Below are positions 1 to 12,047 of a stretch of 64,000 nt of DNA, one piece after another. The DNA comes from Acanthaster planci (lineage: Eukaryota > Echinodermata > Asteroidea > Valvatida > Acanthasteridae): the NCBI RefSeq assembly GCF_001949145.1, contig NW_019091699.1:45773-109772 (forward strand), in the 5' to 3' direction. Each line of letters starts with the position of its first letter. The first letter of the stretch is position 1. Position numbers and translations under genes: made by a program. Below the pieces are notes generated by a model, which was not told where the DNA came from, ran no database searches, and worked only from the letters and a program-made list of their open reading frames with translations.

Positions 1-721
1 CAGGTGACTACGTTTAACCTTGGCAAATGTAAGCAGCATCAAGGGACAACGAAACTGAACTGCCATGACGTTAGGAGATGGTAGGATGAGCTCCTGAGGG
101 TAGGGTTTTGCCGTTAGGCGAGTCATCTAGTGATGTTAACATGCAGCTACACAAGCCAATCTGAAGGGAGTATTCCTGAGAGGCACTGCTTGGGATTTTC
201 ACGGCAGGTGTCTCAAATGAACAATGTTATAAGCATTCCTTACGGTGGATTGATGTTTCTTTACTGAGGGCTAGCTGTGTGACAGTGTCACACTCAAAAA
301 GTTTCTTGCCAGGTGTTGATCTCATCAGCGAAGTGGTAAATAGCCAGCATTACCACACCTCACACATTTTCACGATCGAGAGCTGAACTCTCACTGGTTT
401 TTCATTATCATGTGCCGGTCACTATTTTTGCTATTAATTCACCAGAAGCACATGAGAGGATCCGCGCACGTGGTAAACATACTAACATACAGAACTGTTC
501 CTCGGGAACAGGTCAGCGAACAGTCGCCCAGGTGAAGTACCGCCCAACCAACACTACACACACCACACTGACGGCAAGCACACATACATGCTGCCTTTTC
601 CCTGCTCCTGAAATTTGGCTGAATATCACTGGTGTACGGTAAAAAAAATAATAAAATTGTTTCTTTTAGGGATTTATATAACACAACACAGAGAATGAAA
701 CGTTTAAATTCTAAAATGTAC

Positions 722-854
722 CTGCATTGGTAACTGGTGGCCAGACCAGTTTTCTTGTTGCAAAAAGAGCACCTTTTACTCGTCTTTTTCTTCGTAGTTG
801 CAAGAGAGGTTGGCTTACTGCTACTGACAGGTGGAAGCCGGTGACTCGGTGATA
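722..854 (-). CDS. ZFAND4: ZFAND4 coding exon 8, first half of AN1 zinc finger
   Basis: This exon encodes SPSHRLPPVSSSKPTSL, a Lys-rich stretch, then RCSFCNKKTGLATSYQC. That holds the first C-x2-C pair and the third Cys of an AN1 finger, with the family signature KKTGL. The acceptor is CCCTCAG at 859-855, just inside the (CAAT)n tract, and the donor is GTACAT. The remaining zinc ligands must come from an exon outside the window. Confidence 0.92.
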
Positions 855-872
855 CTGAGGGAACACAGAAAT

Positions 873-914
<42 letters not shown>

Positions 915-3900
915 TCACATGAATGATAACTTTTGGCTTCTAATACTAGTAAATACAACACATCTCTTTCAAGCACAGCATTTGATTATTTCAATACGCA
1001 GGTACATCTATTCTAATATTCTAAGTTTTTGTAACGTATACTATCAAATCACCAGAAAAAGGCTCTTCATATTTCAATTCGAGAGGTAGATAGTATTTTT
1101 CATTTCTTTTCAACCAAGATTTATGTCTACAAAAGTGTTCTTGCCATTGTTTCATGCTTGCTACGTTTTTATACAGTGAACTGTCGGACATGTTGATAAA
1201 GCATTTTGAGTAAAACTGAATTAAAATGAATCTCAATATTTTTGTCGGGCTTGGTTACCAAACCAAGTGCGTATAATATGAACCCTTCTTCGAAATGTCT
1301 ATATACCATACTTACAAAGCCTTCCGTCCCGTGTTCCCGATATTCTACCCCGTATACTATGCGCAGACTGTAGAAAAACAAAACACAGAAAATTAATAAG
1401 TACAAGTGCTCCACAAAATGCCATTCAAATGCAGCATGGCGAGGATCTTTGCTATGGCTGTAAAGGTGACAATGAGAAATTTTCTATGCCCAGTTGATTA
1501 CTGTCGGAGCTTTGCCTTTCATCAATAGGTGTCCAAACGTCATGATTCATTTCCTTTGAGTCTGATATGAAGATTTCACCATCATGCTCTGGCTAACAAA
1601 ATATTTTCACTTGTAGCTTAGCCCTAGAAGAGCCAGATTATTTCTGGACCATCTCACAACTGGAGGAGGGGATTCCAACCCCTAAAAACTCAACTGTCCC
1701 AGGACCGATTTTTCAAAAACTTGGCAGGCGTGCAAAGACGCTCCTTACTGGTTTAAATGCGAAGTTTCAACTTGATCAGACACACGGTTGATCATTTGAA
1801 GTTCAGGGCCACAGGAGAACCAACCTGCATGCATTGGACATGCCAGCAGAAAAGTGTATTTTTTTTTTACTGACCTGTCTTCATAGAAAAATGGGTGCTG
1901 CGTGAGAGCGGTATGCTCGATTTTCACAAAACTGGTGTAAAAATGACCGCAAAGAGACTACGAAAAACTCCTGAGGGCAGTCTAGTGAAGAAAATGCACA
2001 GCAACAGAAACGGGAAATAAGAAGACGGGGGGGGGGGAGATTTTCCTTTCTCCGGCCTTTGTAGGGTTAAAGCAACTTTGTCATTCTGGGCTGTGCGTGC
2101 AGCTTTCATGAGAGTGTAAGCATCTGTCCTATTAAATGTCAACAAAAAGATGAGAAAAACTGCACTGATGATTTCAAGTTTAAATGATCTTGGGCAGAAA
2201 ATAGTATATTTTGTTTTACTGTGGCATGTGCTTACAATTAGAGCTGTCCTTCCATCTGGAGTCCGAATTCGGTCCCCATTGGTGGTACTTTTCAGTGCTG
2301 ATGATGTTGTGTTCAAGGCCTGGCTGAGGGCTAATGCCCCCGAGGCAGCTCTGGTCCTTCCGCTGCCCTTGGCCGTATGCAAGTCCCTGGGAGCACCACA
2401 AACTATATCATTGATTTTGCCGTCCCTGTTAGCCTGGTTAACGAGCTCCGTGACCAGACGGGCTTCGGCCTTGATGCCGCTCCGCTCTCTGCCCCGGGCA
2501 TCAGCGGAGGACGTCAGTACCTGTTGAACCTTGGAAGAGGTGTTGGGACGCATCTCCGGCATGACGGTGGCTGTGGAGGGGGGTAACATATTGCCTAGGT
2601 TGGTGTAGGACCGGTGCAGGCGGGCGCTGGTCAGCGACTCCAGAGCACGGCAAGAGGCTGGCGGGGCCGGGCTACGACGCTTATCCGCGGTGCCAAGGCG
2701 CCTCTCCACCCGGCTGGCTGACCCTCCCACGGAACTGCAGTCCATGCTCCCTTTAGGAGAGTCTAATTTAACACTGGCATCTACGGAATGACGAATCTCT
2801 CCGCTCCGTGTGCCCACAGGAGGAAGGGGATTATTCTTATTGAGAAGAGGAGGTGATTTCTTCTTGGAAACAGGCAGCCGCCTTCTAACTGCTGTGCTCT
2901 TTGGTCGAGCAGTGGTCGGTGGATGCGGTGTTTTATGCTTCTGTGAGGAGAAAAATTTCACGGATTACGACAATTTTACAAGCATCCAACACAAACATAC
3001 TGATATCACGACAAACCTTGTGAAGTGATTTGTGTTGAGATAAACAGGTCAGCACACTGCTAAGGCGGGGGGTGGGGGACTGCAGAAAAAGCACACGCAT
3101 AATCTGTCTAAGACGCATTAGCTCTTGAAAGAACATACCACAAGTTCAGTGAGAACCGACACTCCCTTCAAGAACATCGCTCACATACAGTGACTCAACC
3201 GATGACCTTTTCCATTACATCAGGTATCACTTCTTAGCCGGAAAAGTTGTACAAACTGCCAAGTGTGTGAGCACAATATACATGTACAAAGCGACTGCGA
3301 GAAAAAATTGCAGGCAGAAAAGACACAGTGACTGACCTTTTTCCCGATTGATAACGTCTCCATCTTTGCACGGAGGAGTTTCATTTTACTCATAGTAACA
3401 TCATTTTCAACGGATTGTTCCTGAGTGGGCAATCTTTCTTCCTCCTCTTCATCAAACATGTTATTGTACATTGAAGCACCGCTGAAACAGTACAAAACAG
3501 TGATGAACATTTAAACCATGTTACAGGATAATATTCTCCACAACTGTAATTACATCAGCGCCATCCACAACTCGACAAACAAGATCTCTGGATAACGTTG
3601 TCATTTTGTGAACAGACTTCCAAGTGCAGGTTTCATTTGCAGAGGCGTTATTGCAGAGGCTTTGCATGGTACATGTAATCATCTTGCGGGGCAGTTCTTT
3701 TGTTGCACCGGAAAACTTCCTTCGTGCATATCCTGTGGAACAAAAGCTTTGGCCTGCATGATGGCTGCCATGCAAGCCCTCTATAGATGATCCCACACCT
3801 TCAGAACTGGTCTCTGCTCTCATAAACATAAATGCTGTTGTCTAGGTGTCATTTGTTAAAGTTATCCACCAAAAACAACGGGAAACTCCACCAACACCCT

Positions 3901-6900
3901 CAATTTTCAAGTAAACATTTTGATGTGCCTCCTCAACTCTTCAGTGTTTCAAATATGATATATTCAAATATACATGTACGTTTACTACATAATTCAATCA
4001 AATGTACATGTATAATATTCTGGTACAATTTTTTTAAAAGATAAGTGCATTAGAAACAATTCACATGTCAAACCGGATCTCACTCAAATTATGCTGAAAG
4101 TTTAAATAGGTACTTAAACATATTTCTATTCTTGTTCATATTATTGTTCAAAAAAGTTAAGGACCACTTTTTATTTTGTGTATACTTGTTTATGAGATAT
4201 TTTACTGTTGAAAATGTGCATTTGATGTTTTGAAACATTTTTTAATTCGTTTATTTCAATGAGCACACCATCTAGACAAACAAAAAATGAAAGAACTAGA
4301 GCCCAATCATTGCTTGGGGAAAAAATACCAGTGAAAAAAAAAGTGGTCCTTAACTTTTAGTGTAGTTTAGCATCTTCACCTCACTGTTAATAAAAATCCC
4401 ACTTTAAGACATCCAAAACTTATCTAAATATTATGCACATCACACTTAAACAAAAATTAACTTTCCTTTTCACTCTGTATTTTTTAAATCTAGTACAGTA
4501 TATCTTTGCAAATATAATTTAATTGAGCAAAAGATTGTCCAATTATTTTCTCAATGCAAAAGTGTATTGCCTTTACTTTTGATATGGAATAGCACGATTA
4601 CGCTGGCCAACTTGCAAATACCTAGTCATGCACCGCCTTTGCACCTACAACAAAGTCCGCCAGATTGCTAGGTTACAAACAATCAATTACCCACTGAGTT
4701 TAATCTTATCCCAAGATCCAGCAAACAAAGGGTAAATCAATATTTTCCCAAACACCCCCCAAAGAGCCCAAGGTGAGGGGAACAAAGGGAATGGACTCCA
4801 CTGACCAGTGCATTAGAAACCTGTAGCTCTTGAGGTGGCCCTGAAAAGGGTCAATGGTTAAATGGTCGTCATCTACTAATTTGGATCAACTCAAGCTTTT
4901 GAACAACATACGCTGTTACTGCAAGCTACACGTATTTCTTCCATCTTTTCCTTATAGTATCTGAATACACCAAATACCGCACTAAAAGAAATCTGGTAAA
5001 GAATTAAGATATACAAACCAGAATTAGACCAAATCATATTCCCCTATCTTATTTCTTCCCTGTATCTTTTACACACAACGACTCTGGTATAATATTTGAA
5101 GACTTTAGTGATTACACAACACAAGCAACAGCAAAATCTGGCTAACTTTCTCTCACAATGTTATGTTATGCTTAAGTAAACCCATTTTCAAAGGCTTGAG
5201 GTTTTCAATCAATTCTTACCCACCCTGTCCTTACCTCAATGATTCTGACAGTGGAGTCAGGGTGCCATCACCTCGGTCCACCACCCTGAAGAAATTCAAC
5301 TGGTCCCCTTCCCTAAACACCAACAAAGTGACCTGACGGTTGCCGGGTAATTTCTCCCAGATCTCGTCCCTGTTGGCTTCCATGTATTCGGCCATCTCCC
5401 GAATGGCAGGATCCTCCATCGGAACTGTGACAAAAGAAGGACCAGGGTATGAGATGAGAATAGCATGACCTCAAGAAAAGAAGGAGGAACTAAATGCACG
5501 TCTCCTTGGCTACTTGCCGTTTAACCCGATTGCTTTCAAGCAGCCTTGATCTCTTGCCGGAAAGAGAAGGAAGGAATAAGGGAAGGCACTTGGGTTTACA
5601 AGGCAGCTTTACAAGGCAGATTCCCCCGAGTTAATGCTTTCTCAACAACACCTTGAATTGCGCCAGTGAATGGCTTGAACATCACATGGAACTTAGATCA
5701 TTCACTTTAAAGCTGTTCTTACTTTGAGGTGTAGAAATGATTTCTTAAGCTGTTACAAAGTCTTAAACAATGAACACTTGTGACTTCAAGAAATTTCACA
5801 TGCTCAATTAACACTTAACAAAAACCAAAGACTTTTAACTAACAGACATAGTTTAAGAAGTATGGTGCGTAGCAACCTGATGAAGGTCAAACATTTCTGT
5901 TGAGAAAAGGGTGTTCTTAATACTACACTGACACTATGACTGTTTCTATATCCAACTCAACAAATAAAGCAGCTGAGTTGAAGTCACAGCGTTCATAAAT
6001 TTGAACAGAAACATGCTGAAGAATGTAACAGTTCATAATTTGTATAAAAACAGCAACTTGAAGATGTTTGGTCAAAAATTATTGCACCTTCTCCAAGATA
6101 CTTACTCCTTCTTGTGTTGATGGGACCACCTCTCATGGCCAGCACCAACTTGAGAGAACTGCTAGGAGGAATTCTGCAACAGAAAATGAAAAATTAACCC
6201 TTAACATTCCTGCATTCTCTCATGTCAAGAGTTTATTAAACATCCTAGGGGTTCAGGTTAATGGGATAGAGATGTAAAACAGTATTTCCATATTTGCAGA
6301 AAATTGCACACCGGTACCTCCTTACTCGACTGCCTAGTTCAACTACGTGTTGTAACGCATGGACATATTTCTGTGAGATTTTATTGGGAAATGAAATCAA
6401 CAAACTTTGTTCTTGCTATAAGATCTTACTTGGGTGGAAAAACTTTTAGGGTGAGACAATTTTATTAGAAACTGCTTTAAAACCAGCACTGTCCTGGTAT
6501 AATACTTGAAGCACAGCAAGGTAAGGGTAAGGAAAACTGATATCAGACACTCAGCAAAAACAAAATGCACCATTCATTCCCTTGATAAATTTGACAAACT
6601 AACTGGATCATGAAAAAGAGCAGGGCAAGTACCGGGTAGTACCAAAAAATATATTGTTCCATTTCCATTACAGAACATTTTTTATCTTGTTGCCTTTTAC
6701 AAAAATGTCACACCCGTCACAAAATAATAACCATTCAATGAGAAATATTGTGTTCCATATTCAACACCTCCAAATTGTATCAGGTAACAAACTTGATTAA
6801 TGCAACTTTGTCTTATCAGTGCAAAGCCTCCTAAAGTGTTCAAACATACAATTTATTTAACCAAATCAAAACCACAGCACTTCTTATTAACCTAAATTAA

Positions 6901-9900
6901 ATCTTGCGGAGATATTTGGTACACCTTCCCGATTCCCACTCTATGAAGCTTTATCTCTTCTCTTCTTTTCTCTTCTTTATCTCTTTACATTAAGAATATA
7001 TTCGTACTTCCAGAAGTCTTCCATTATGGGTAGACATGACAAATTGGGCTAATGACACCGACCCACATTGCTGCACAATGTGTGAAGAATGTGCAAAGAA
7101 TGACAAATTACCCAATGCTGATCAGTGTGCATGTGTAGGCCTGATAAATGGCTGCCCTCTTGCTTTAATGCTGACAAAGGCTCTTTTGCATAGGTAATAC
7201 ATCACAGATCAATTAAGATGCGACCCCTGACATTTGGCATTGTGCATGGTTGGCGCTGTTAACACACATTTGACACTGAGTGTTTGCCTTCTATTGTGTG
7301 CACGTGTTTGATATATAACACTGGTGTCAGATATCAAACAAGCTTCAAATCATCCCTGTGAATTACATGTAGATGTTCTGTACTTTATTATTTATCTGTG
7401 CCTTTGTGAACTTTTTTATTGTCATTTTCATTGTACATTTACACAGAAAATAAAAACTTGTCCACTTTTTTTGTGTGGTTCCTAAAACTGTTTCCCTCAA
7501 CCTACATGTACGTGTACATGGCAAGAATTGAAAGTGATTTCAGATGCCAAAAAAATTGAATACTTTTAGAAGTCATACATTGAAAAAAGCCCCACCCCAA
7601 AGGCCGAAAAAACACTCTAAAAATGTCTGAGCAGGCTTCAAGCTCCCAACTGAGTAAAAATTCGTTTCTCAAAAAAACAATTACAGGTTCACTCAAAAGT
7701 GCACGACCAGTCAGTTTGAATATGTCACTTCAACTTGTAAATCCTAGCATCATCTAATGGCAATGAAACTTGTGCACTACCATGGACTTTTCTTTTGCAA
7801 ATAACTAGTGTTAATCTCCAAGGTTTAACAAATGATTCTGTTTGAACAACCCTTACTAGGGGGTCAAGTCCTTGATTAGACTACATGTGCAGTGCAAGCG
7901 AAGCCTATGGGTCAATGATCAACCTTGCAGCAGCTACCAAGCCCTCAAATGACACACAGTAATTGATATTGTATCCAAAATTAAGGTGTGGACTTCTCTC
8001 ATGCCTTTGTGTTGGTACATGTTCTTGTAATGTAAACGCAGCGGAGTGAGCACCAATGGGCAAATGTAGGAATGATATGTCATTTAGCTACTGTAAGGAG
8101 AAAACTTCTTCTTTCACTCAAAATAATGGAACTTAGGCAGGGCATGCGGAATCGGTAGTCCGATGTCCCGGGGCAACCAAAATATTTTATCGGGCAATAA
8201 AATGTTCCAGGCTGCCAGCCCGACAGGCAAGCACCTGTTTTCGGCAACACACTTTTTTGCCCGGCGTTCTGGTCATTTCAGCACCGTGCACTGAAAAAAG
8301 ACCGCAAAAAAAGATCAACATCCTAACATTGTTGTTGCACAACTGAACACGTTCAGATAGGTGCACCGTGGTCGAATCGTTGACATGAACAACGCAGCCG
8401 TGTCTGTATTCAGTCGTTTTCCTTGTTCCGGATCGCTAAAACTATATTCTGTCATATTACAGCTCAATTATCAAATTCCAATAAAATGGGGTCAGAGGTC
8501 TACCTTATGCATGTATATTTTCAAAATTTGAGCTTTTAATTTATCTTACAAGATTGACAAAAGTGACGACGACACTTTTCCTAGTTCTGGATCGGTTTAG
8601 CCAGTTCTGGATCGCTTCAAAAATTTCTTTACACATAAAAAGTAGTCGAGTGTAAACCCATTTCTCTGCCAAAAGTTCCAAAACCATTGTAACAAGCCTA
8701 TTTTCAAGTAAAGCAAGTCTTGTTTTAGAGGGGATTTGTTTATATATTAGAATATCAGTGCATCAACATGGATAGACTTGACTTTGCTGCTCAGCCAGCC
8801 GTCGACCACAAATCCCCCCACGCCACAAAGTTGACGAACCCATTACATCACGTACAAATCTGTTAGGCACGTGTACTTGAGTTTATGACATTGGTACATG
8901 TAGGGCCTACTTGCAAATTGCATGTGCGATCCCAAACTAGGAAAAACGTTCATGGAATCTTGCGTAGTGAGTGACCTACCGACCTGTAATTTTTTCCGGT
9001 GTTGATTTTTTTGTGCTCCCGTGATTTTTGACAAACCATCAACAAACGTCGAAGTGTGAATTGGAAATTTAGCGAGAATTCCTTTTCTTGAAATTTTCTG
9101 GGGGTAAAATCTGTACAGCAAGACTTTTATTTTACCTTTCAAAAAAGAAGTCGTCTGAGCGTGTAATGCTGCAGAGCAATAGCAAAAAAGGTGGATAGTC
9201 CTAGGCCTGTTCATTTCAAGCGATCGGGAACCAGGAAAATGGCTGTAATTACCGAAAGCTTTGAGACAACGTGTGGCTAAAACTTCCTTGTCGGGCAACT
9301 GAAAATGAAGTTCGGGCAACCAGATTTTAGACTGCCCTGCCCAAAGGGCAACTACATTTTTTTTAATTTCGCGAGCCCTGACTTAGGTGCCAAACAGTTG
9401 GCAAAGTAAACTAGCAGTGTGATAAACAGAAAAAGTTGATTGCTCTTAATTCCACTCATCCCGTACTGATGTCATCCTATGTTCATCCTATGTTGTGGAT
9501 GATGCACCAAAGCCCATGGTTTGTCATCACTTTTTGTGCAACCAGCCCCGACACCACATGGAAATTGTTCATTAAGTGGAGCTTTTCATTAATGTTTTAA
9601 ACATACCCGTAGTCATGCAAGCAGTAGTCATCCTCAAGTTCCACCGACTGCCATATAAGGTGCTGCTGGCTAATGGGGATTCCTGGGTATGAGGAGAGGA
9701 ATAAGTACTTTTCAGTGCTCAATGCGGATAAAAATCTGTGTCAACGTGCAAGAATGCTGCTGGCGCTTAATCATTTTAAACTGTAACCCTTGACAGACTT
9801 TGATTTGTCCACAGAAACTCTGGACATGAGCAAGTACACGTATGAGCGTGTGCAACCGCTGTGTTTTGATGAAACATTCAACATGGCATCCGGTTGTGAA

Positions 9901-12047
9901 TCGTGTTGACTAATTATTGAGGTTTTCCACTGATTAACATTTTCTTCAAAAGCGGCTCTGGTCAATTGTACATGTAACTCATTCTGTTGATTTGGTCACA
10001 CATACTCACATGCTTGTCTCAGTGAACTGCTTGTAGCAAAGTTTTTGTATGCCACAAGGATCCCTGCATGTAGTACACCACTTCTCATGAAGTGAAACAT
10101 AATTCTGGTCATGTGTTAGATAAGTCTACCAAAAGTCTTTAATCACAGTGTCAGAGGGTGAAACTAGACACAAAAGTGCCTGAACTTTGAACATCTTCAG
10201 CTTTTCATCCGCCATCTACCACGATCTAATGAATTGTCAAGAGCAAACTCTCAGCCATTTTTATTTGGGCAAGGTAAATGGTTGGAAAATGTTTAAGTGC
10301 TGCTGTAACAGCACCCTCTGATAGCAGGCCTACTTGCCGCAATATCAGGGTCAAATTTCATGACTCTGCCAACCACTAAATTCTGTTTTGTGATCACCAT
10401 TCTGTTTGAGACCTAACATCAATTACACAACACAGAAATCCTCAATCTAGCTTTGCTTTACGGGACCAACCTAGCAGATGGCTCACTTCCAGCCCAGGTT
10501 GGACGTTGTCTTCATTTACAGTACGACTGACGTCCAGGGTATAAAGTCCTCCTGCCATAATAAAATTGTTTTCAACGTTTTTCCTCACATTTTTAGCTGG
10601 CGGAGACAGCTCAAATGTTCTTCACAAGTGCCTTGTATCCCGAATTCCATATAACACATGCAGTGTGGAAATTAATAAATACGCCCACGGATGACGTATT
10701 TTGCAGGAAATTTAGCACAACTCCATGCTTTCTGCCTTGATTCATGAATAATCGTCCGTGCATATGTAAGGGGTGGTCAGTAGCTATGCATTTCCTACAT
10801 GCACTAATGCATACTACTAGACGAACGCAGATCATTCATGAATCACGACGGAAAGCCAGTTGCCCTAAATTTCCTGCAAATACATCATCCGCAGGTGTAT
10901 TCAGTAATTTCAAAACATCATACCATAATTCGGATACAAGGTACTTTTGAATGACATTTGAGCCAAGTCCACCGGGTAAAAATGTGAGAAAAAAAACATT
11001 GAAAAAATTTCTCTATGGCAGGAGAACTTTATACCCTGGATGTTAGTCACAATGCAATGTAGACAACGTCCACTAGGCTGGCTCACTACAAGGAAACTGT
11101 GCAGGTGATACTAGAACACTTCGTCACAGACATGAACATAAACTTCACAGAGTAATTCTGGACATGCTTGTGGAAAATGAACCCACACAAAATGATTACA
11201 GTCACTTCATCACTTTGGTGCACAACAGGCAAAGTGGAAACACAAAAGTGTAGTACAAATTAACTTAACAAAGCCACTATAGGCCCTAGTGTTGTGACTA
11301 ATTTGCCTTCATAGTTAGATGTCATCATATCTCCAGTTTTCACTTACATCAGAGGGCCTACATGCTTGTAACATAGGCCTACATGTACATGCATCCATTG
11401 ACCTACCTGCTGCTCGGTGAGGTGCTTCCACTACTTTTGAATGAGGAAAAAAACTTGGTCTGGACGTGTATTTGCAAACTGGTCAAATTTGTATGGATCT
11501 GCAACCCAACAGATGACTGAACGCCGGTTCACACTCGCTGCGGATTCAATGTGTATACAGCGCAAAGGTCTATTTTGAGATGTCTGCAAAGCGTGAAGTG
11601 CAGTGCGTAATAGAAATGTGTGCCCTTGCACGCAGTTTGTAAAAATAATGGAAAGTGGGCACGCACCAAATGTATGCATATTTGGACAAATTGAAATTTT
11701 TAAACTTTTGTTGGATATACAGCCGAGACTTGAGAAAACGTGAAAGTATGAACGTCTAATGCGGCATTCACATTACGAGCTGCGTGTATGCAACCGCAGC
11801 AAGTATGAACCAGCCCTGAGCATGCTGAGAACCACACTGCAGCCCCAACACTGAAACAGCTCAATCTTCCATCCAATAACACTTTATACAAAATGTTCGT
11901 TTGTATACCTTCCAATCTTTGAATCTTGGCTTTAACCGAGATCACTGTTTCGAACGGCGACACCCGAAGCTCAAAAACGGTGCCGGTAAGGGTCTCTATA
12001 AAGAGTTCCATTATGTCTGCGTATTCTGGGTACTCAAAGTACTCCAT
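722..12047 (-). CDS. ZFAND4: ZFAND4: ubiquitin-like and AN1 zinc finger protein (3' end outside window)
   Basis: Eight coding exons are joined on the minus strand: 12047-11909, 9682-9607, 6173-6106, 5424-5235, 3481-3337, 2940-2236, 1367-1316 and 854-722. Every junction has AG/GT sites and the phases agree throughout (1508 nt, 502 residues plus two bases). The N-terminus carries a ubiquitin-like domain starting near residue 13 (MELFIETLTG, FELRVSPFETV, QQHLIW, LEDDYCLHDY). The family block REMAEYM, DEIWEK, EGDQLNFFRVVDRGDGTLTP follows. Then comes a long basic, Ser/Pro-rich linker, and last the first half of an AN1 finger (RCSFCNKKTGLATSYQC). The order and wording match vertebrate ZFAND4 (ANUBL1). 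The rest of the AN1 finger (the CGNNFC..HR part) is not in the first 721 bases, so the last exon lies beyond the window edge. AN1 proteins are linked to ubiquitin and proteasome biology; the specific role of ZFAND4 is poorly defined. Confidence 0.93.
875..914. repeat. (CAAT)n microsatellite beside a splice acceptor
   Basis: About ten perfect CAAT units lie in the ZFAND4 intron only about 20 bases upstream (gene sense) of the exon 8 acceptor. Read on the gene strand it is (ATTG)n, just ahead of a short pyrimidine tract. Confidence 0.95.
1316..1367 (-). CDS. ZFAND4: ZFAND4 coding exon 7 (52-nt exon)
   Basis: This short exon was found by phase logic. Exon 6 ends in phase 0, while exon 8 needs one incoming base. 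The interval between them contains a strong acceptor (TTTTTCTACAG), 52 open bases and a strong donor (GTAAGT), which satisfies both. It encodes SAHSIRGRISGTRDGRL, linker-like, and its last T joins TA of exon 8 to make Leu. There is no homology support for the short peptide itself. Confidence 0.72.
2236..2940 (-). CDS. ZFAND4: ZFAND4 coding exon 6 (long linker exon)
   Basis: This exon encodes 235 residues of low-complexity, basic, Ser/Pro-rich linker. It opens with KHKTPHPPTTARP and has a Lys-rich stretch (RRRLPVSKKKS). It has no recognisable domain, as in the corresponding vertebrate region. The acceptor is CACAG. The donor GTAAGC at 2235-2230 leaves phase 0. Reading frame continues beyond that donor but becomes hydrophobic and un-conserved, so it is treated as intron. 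Confidence 0.8.
3337..3481 (-). CDS. ZFAND4: ZFAND4 coding exon 5
   Basis: This 145-nt exon encodes GASMYNNMFDEEEEER and TMSKMKLLRAKMETLSIGKK. An acidic patch is followed by a Lys-rich amphipathic helix, as expected after the FRVVDRGDG block. The acceptor is TTTCAG and the donor GTCAGT. It ends in phase 0. Confidence 0.88.
4150..4360. mobile_element. Short inverted-repeat element (MITE, mariner/Tc1-like ends)
   Basis: The two ends share an inverted repeat of about 20 bases (AAAGTTAAGGACCACTTTTT), near 4152-4172 and 4339-4358. The inside is AT-rich and non-coding. It sits in ZFAND4 intron 4. The Tc1/mariner assignment is inferred from the style of the ends; a clean TA duplication was not confirmed. 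Confidence 0.7.
5235..5424 (-). CDS. ZFAND4: ZFAND4 coding exon 4
   Basis: This 190-nt exon encodes the most conserved ZFAND4-specific block: REMAEYMEANRDEIWEK, then EGDQLNFFRVVDRGDGTLTP and LSESL. The acceptor is TCACAG and the donor GTAAGG. It ends on two bases of a Ser codon completed by exon 5. Confidence 0.93.
6106..6173 (-). CDS. ZFAND4: ZFAND4 coding exon 3
   Basis: This 68-nt exon encodes the end of the ubiquitin-like domain and the conserved LKLVLAMRGGPINTRR segment. The acceptor is TTGCAG and the donor is GTAAGT. The final A joins TT of the next exon to give Ile before PMEDP. The first residues (IPPSSS) are unlike vertebrate sequence, so a slightly later acceptor is conceivable. 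Confidence 0.9.
8138..9380. mobile_element. hAT-like DNA transposon remnant (1.24 kb)
   Basis: The element starts CAGGGCATGCGG and ends CGCGAGCCCTG, giving short imperfect inverted ends with the CAGGG start usual for hAT elements. It is flanked by ACTTAGG at 8131-8137 and 9381-9387, a probable target-site duplication (seven bases exact; hAT normally makes eight). Inside, GGGCAA motifs cluster near both ends, and a 158-codon open frame on the minus strand shows no recognisable transposase. It lies in ZFAND4 intron 2. Confidence 0.6.
9607..9682 (-). CDS. ZFAND4: ZFAND4 coding exon 2
   Basis: This 76-nt exon encodes GIPISQQHLIW and ELEDDYCLHDY, the second half of the ubiquitin-like fold. The acceptor ends CCCAG and the donor is GTATGT. 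Two bases complete the Gly codon from exon 1 and two start the Gly codon finished in exon 3. Confidence 0.92.
10478..11092. mobile_element. Large imperfect palindrome (foldback element)
   Basis: Two arms of about 290 bases face each other across a centre near 10790. Landmarks: GGACGTTGTCT near 10500 against AGACAACGTCC near 11061, and CCAGGGTATAAAG near 10533 against CTTTATACCCTGG near 11028. The arms also share long blocks such as TTTCCTGCAAA. Open frames on opposite strands across the centre resemble each other only because of this symmetry. It lies in ZFAND4 intron 1. Confidence 0.75.
11909..12047 (-). CDS. ZFAND4: ZFAND4 coding exon 1
   Basis: The exon encodes about 46 residues: a short lead containing YFEYPEYADI, then the start of the ubiquitin-like fold (MELFIETLTG ... 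AKIQRLEG). The ATG at 12047 is chosen because it opens the frame just before the family start and has a purine at -3. The Met at residue 13 aligns with the conserved internal Met and is an alternative start. The donor is GTATAC; the exon ends after one base of a Gly codon. Confidence 0.9.

Noticed and set aside
1-439. Final AN1 exon of ZFAND4 in the first 439 bases
   Set aside because: No acceptor followed by the Cys/His pattern of the second AN1 half could be found; the exon must lie beyond the edge.
1745-1927. Extra ZFAND4 exon near 1880-1935 with a good GTCAGT donor
   Set aside because: In the required incoming phase 0 the frame hits a stop, and its outgoing phase does not fit the AN1 exon. 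The 1316-1367 exon satisfies both.
8843-9319. 158-codon open frame on the minus strand
   Set aside because: It lies inside the proposed hAT-like element, and shows no transposase or other family motif; kept only as part of that element.
10611-10950. Two similar-looking small proteins on opposite strands
   Set aside because: The likeness (for example NTSSxGVF in both) is produced by the palindrome at 10478-11092, not by homologous genes.
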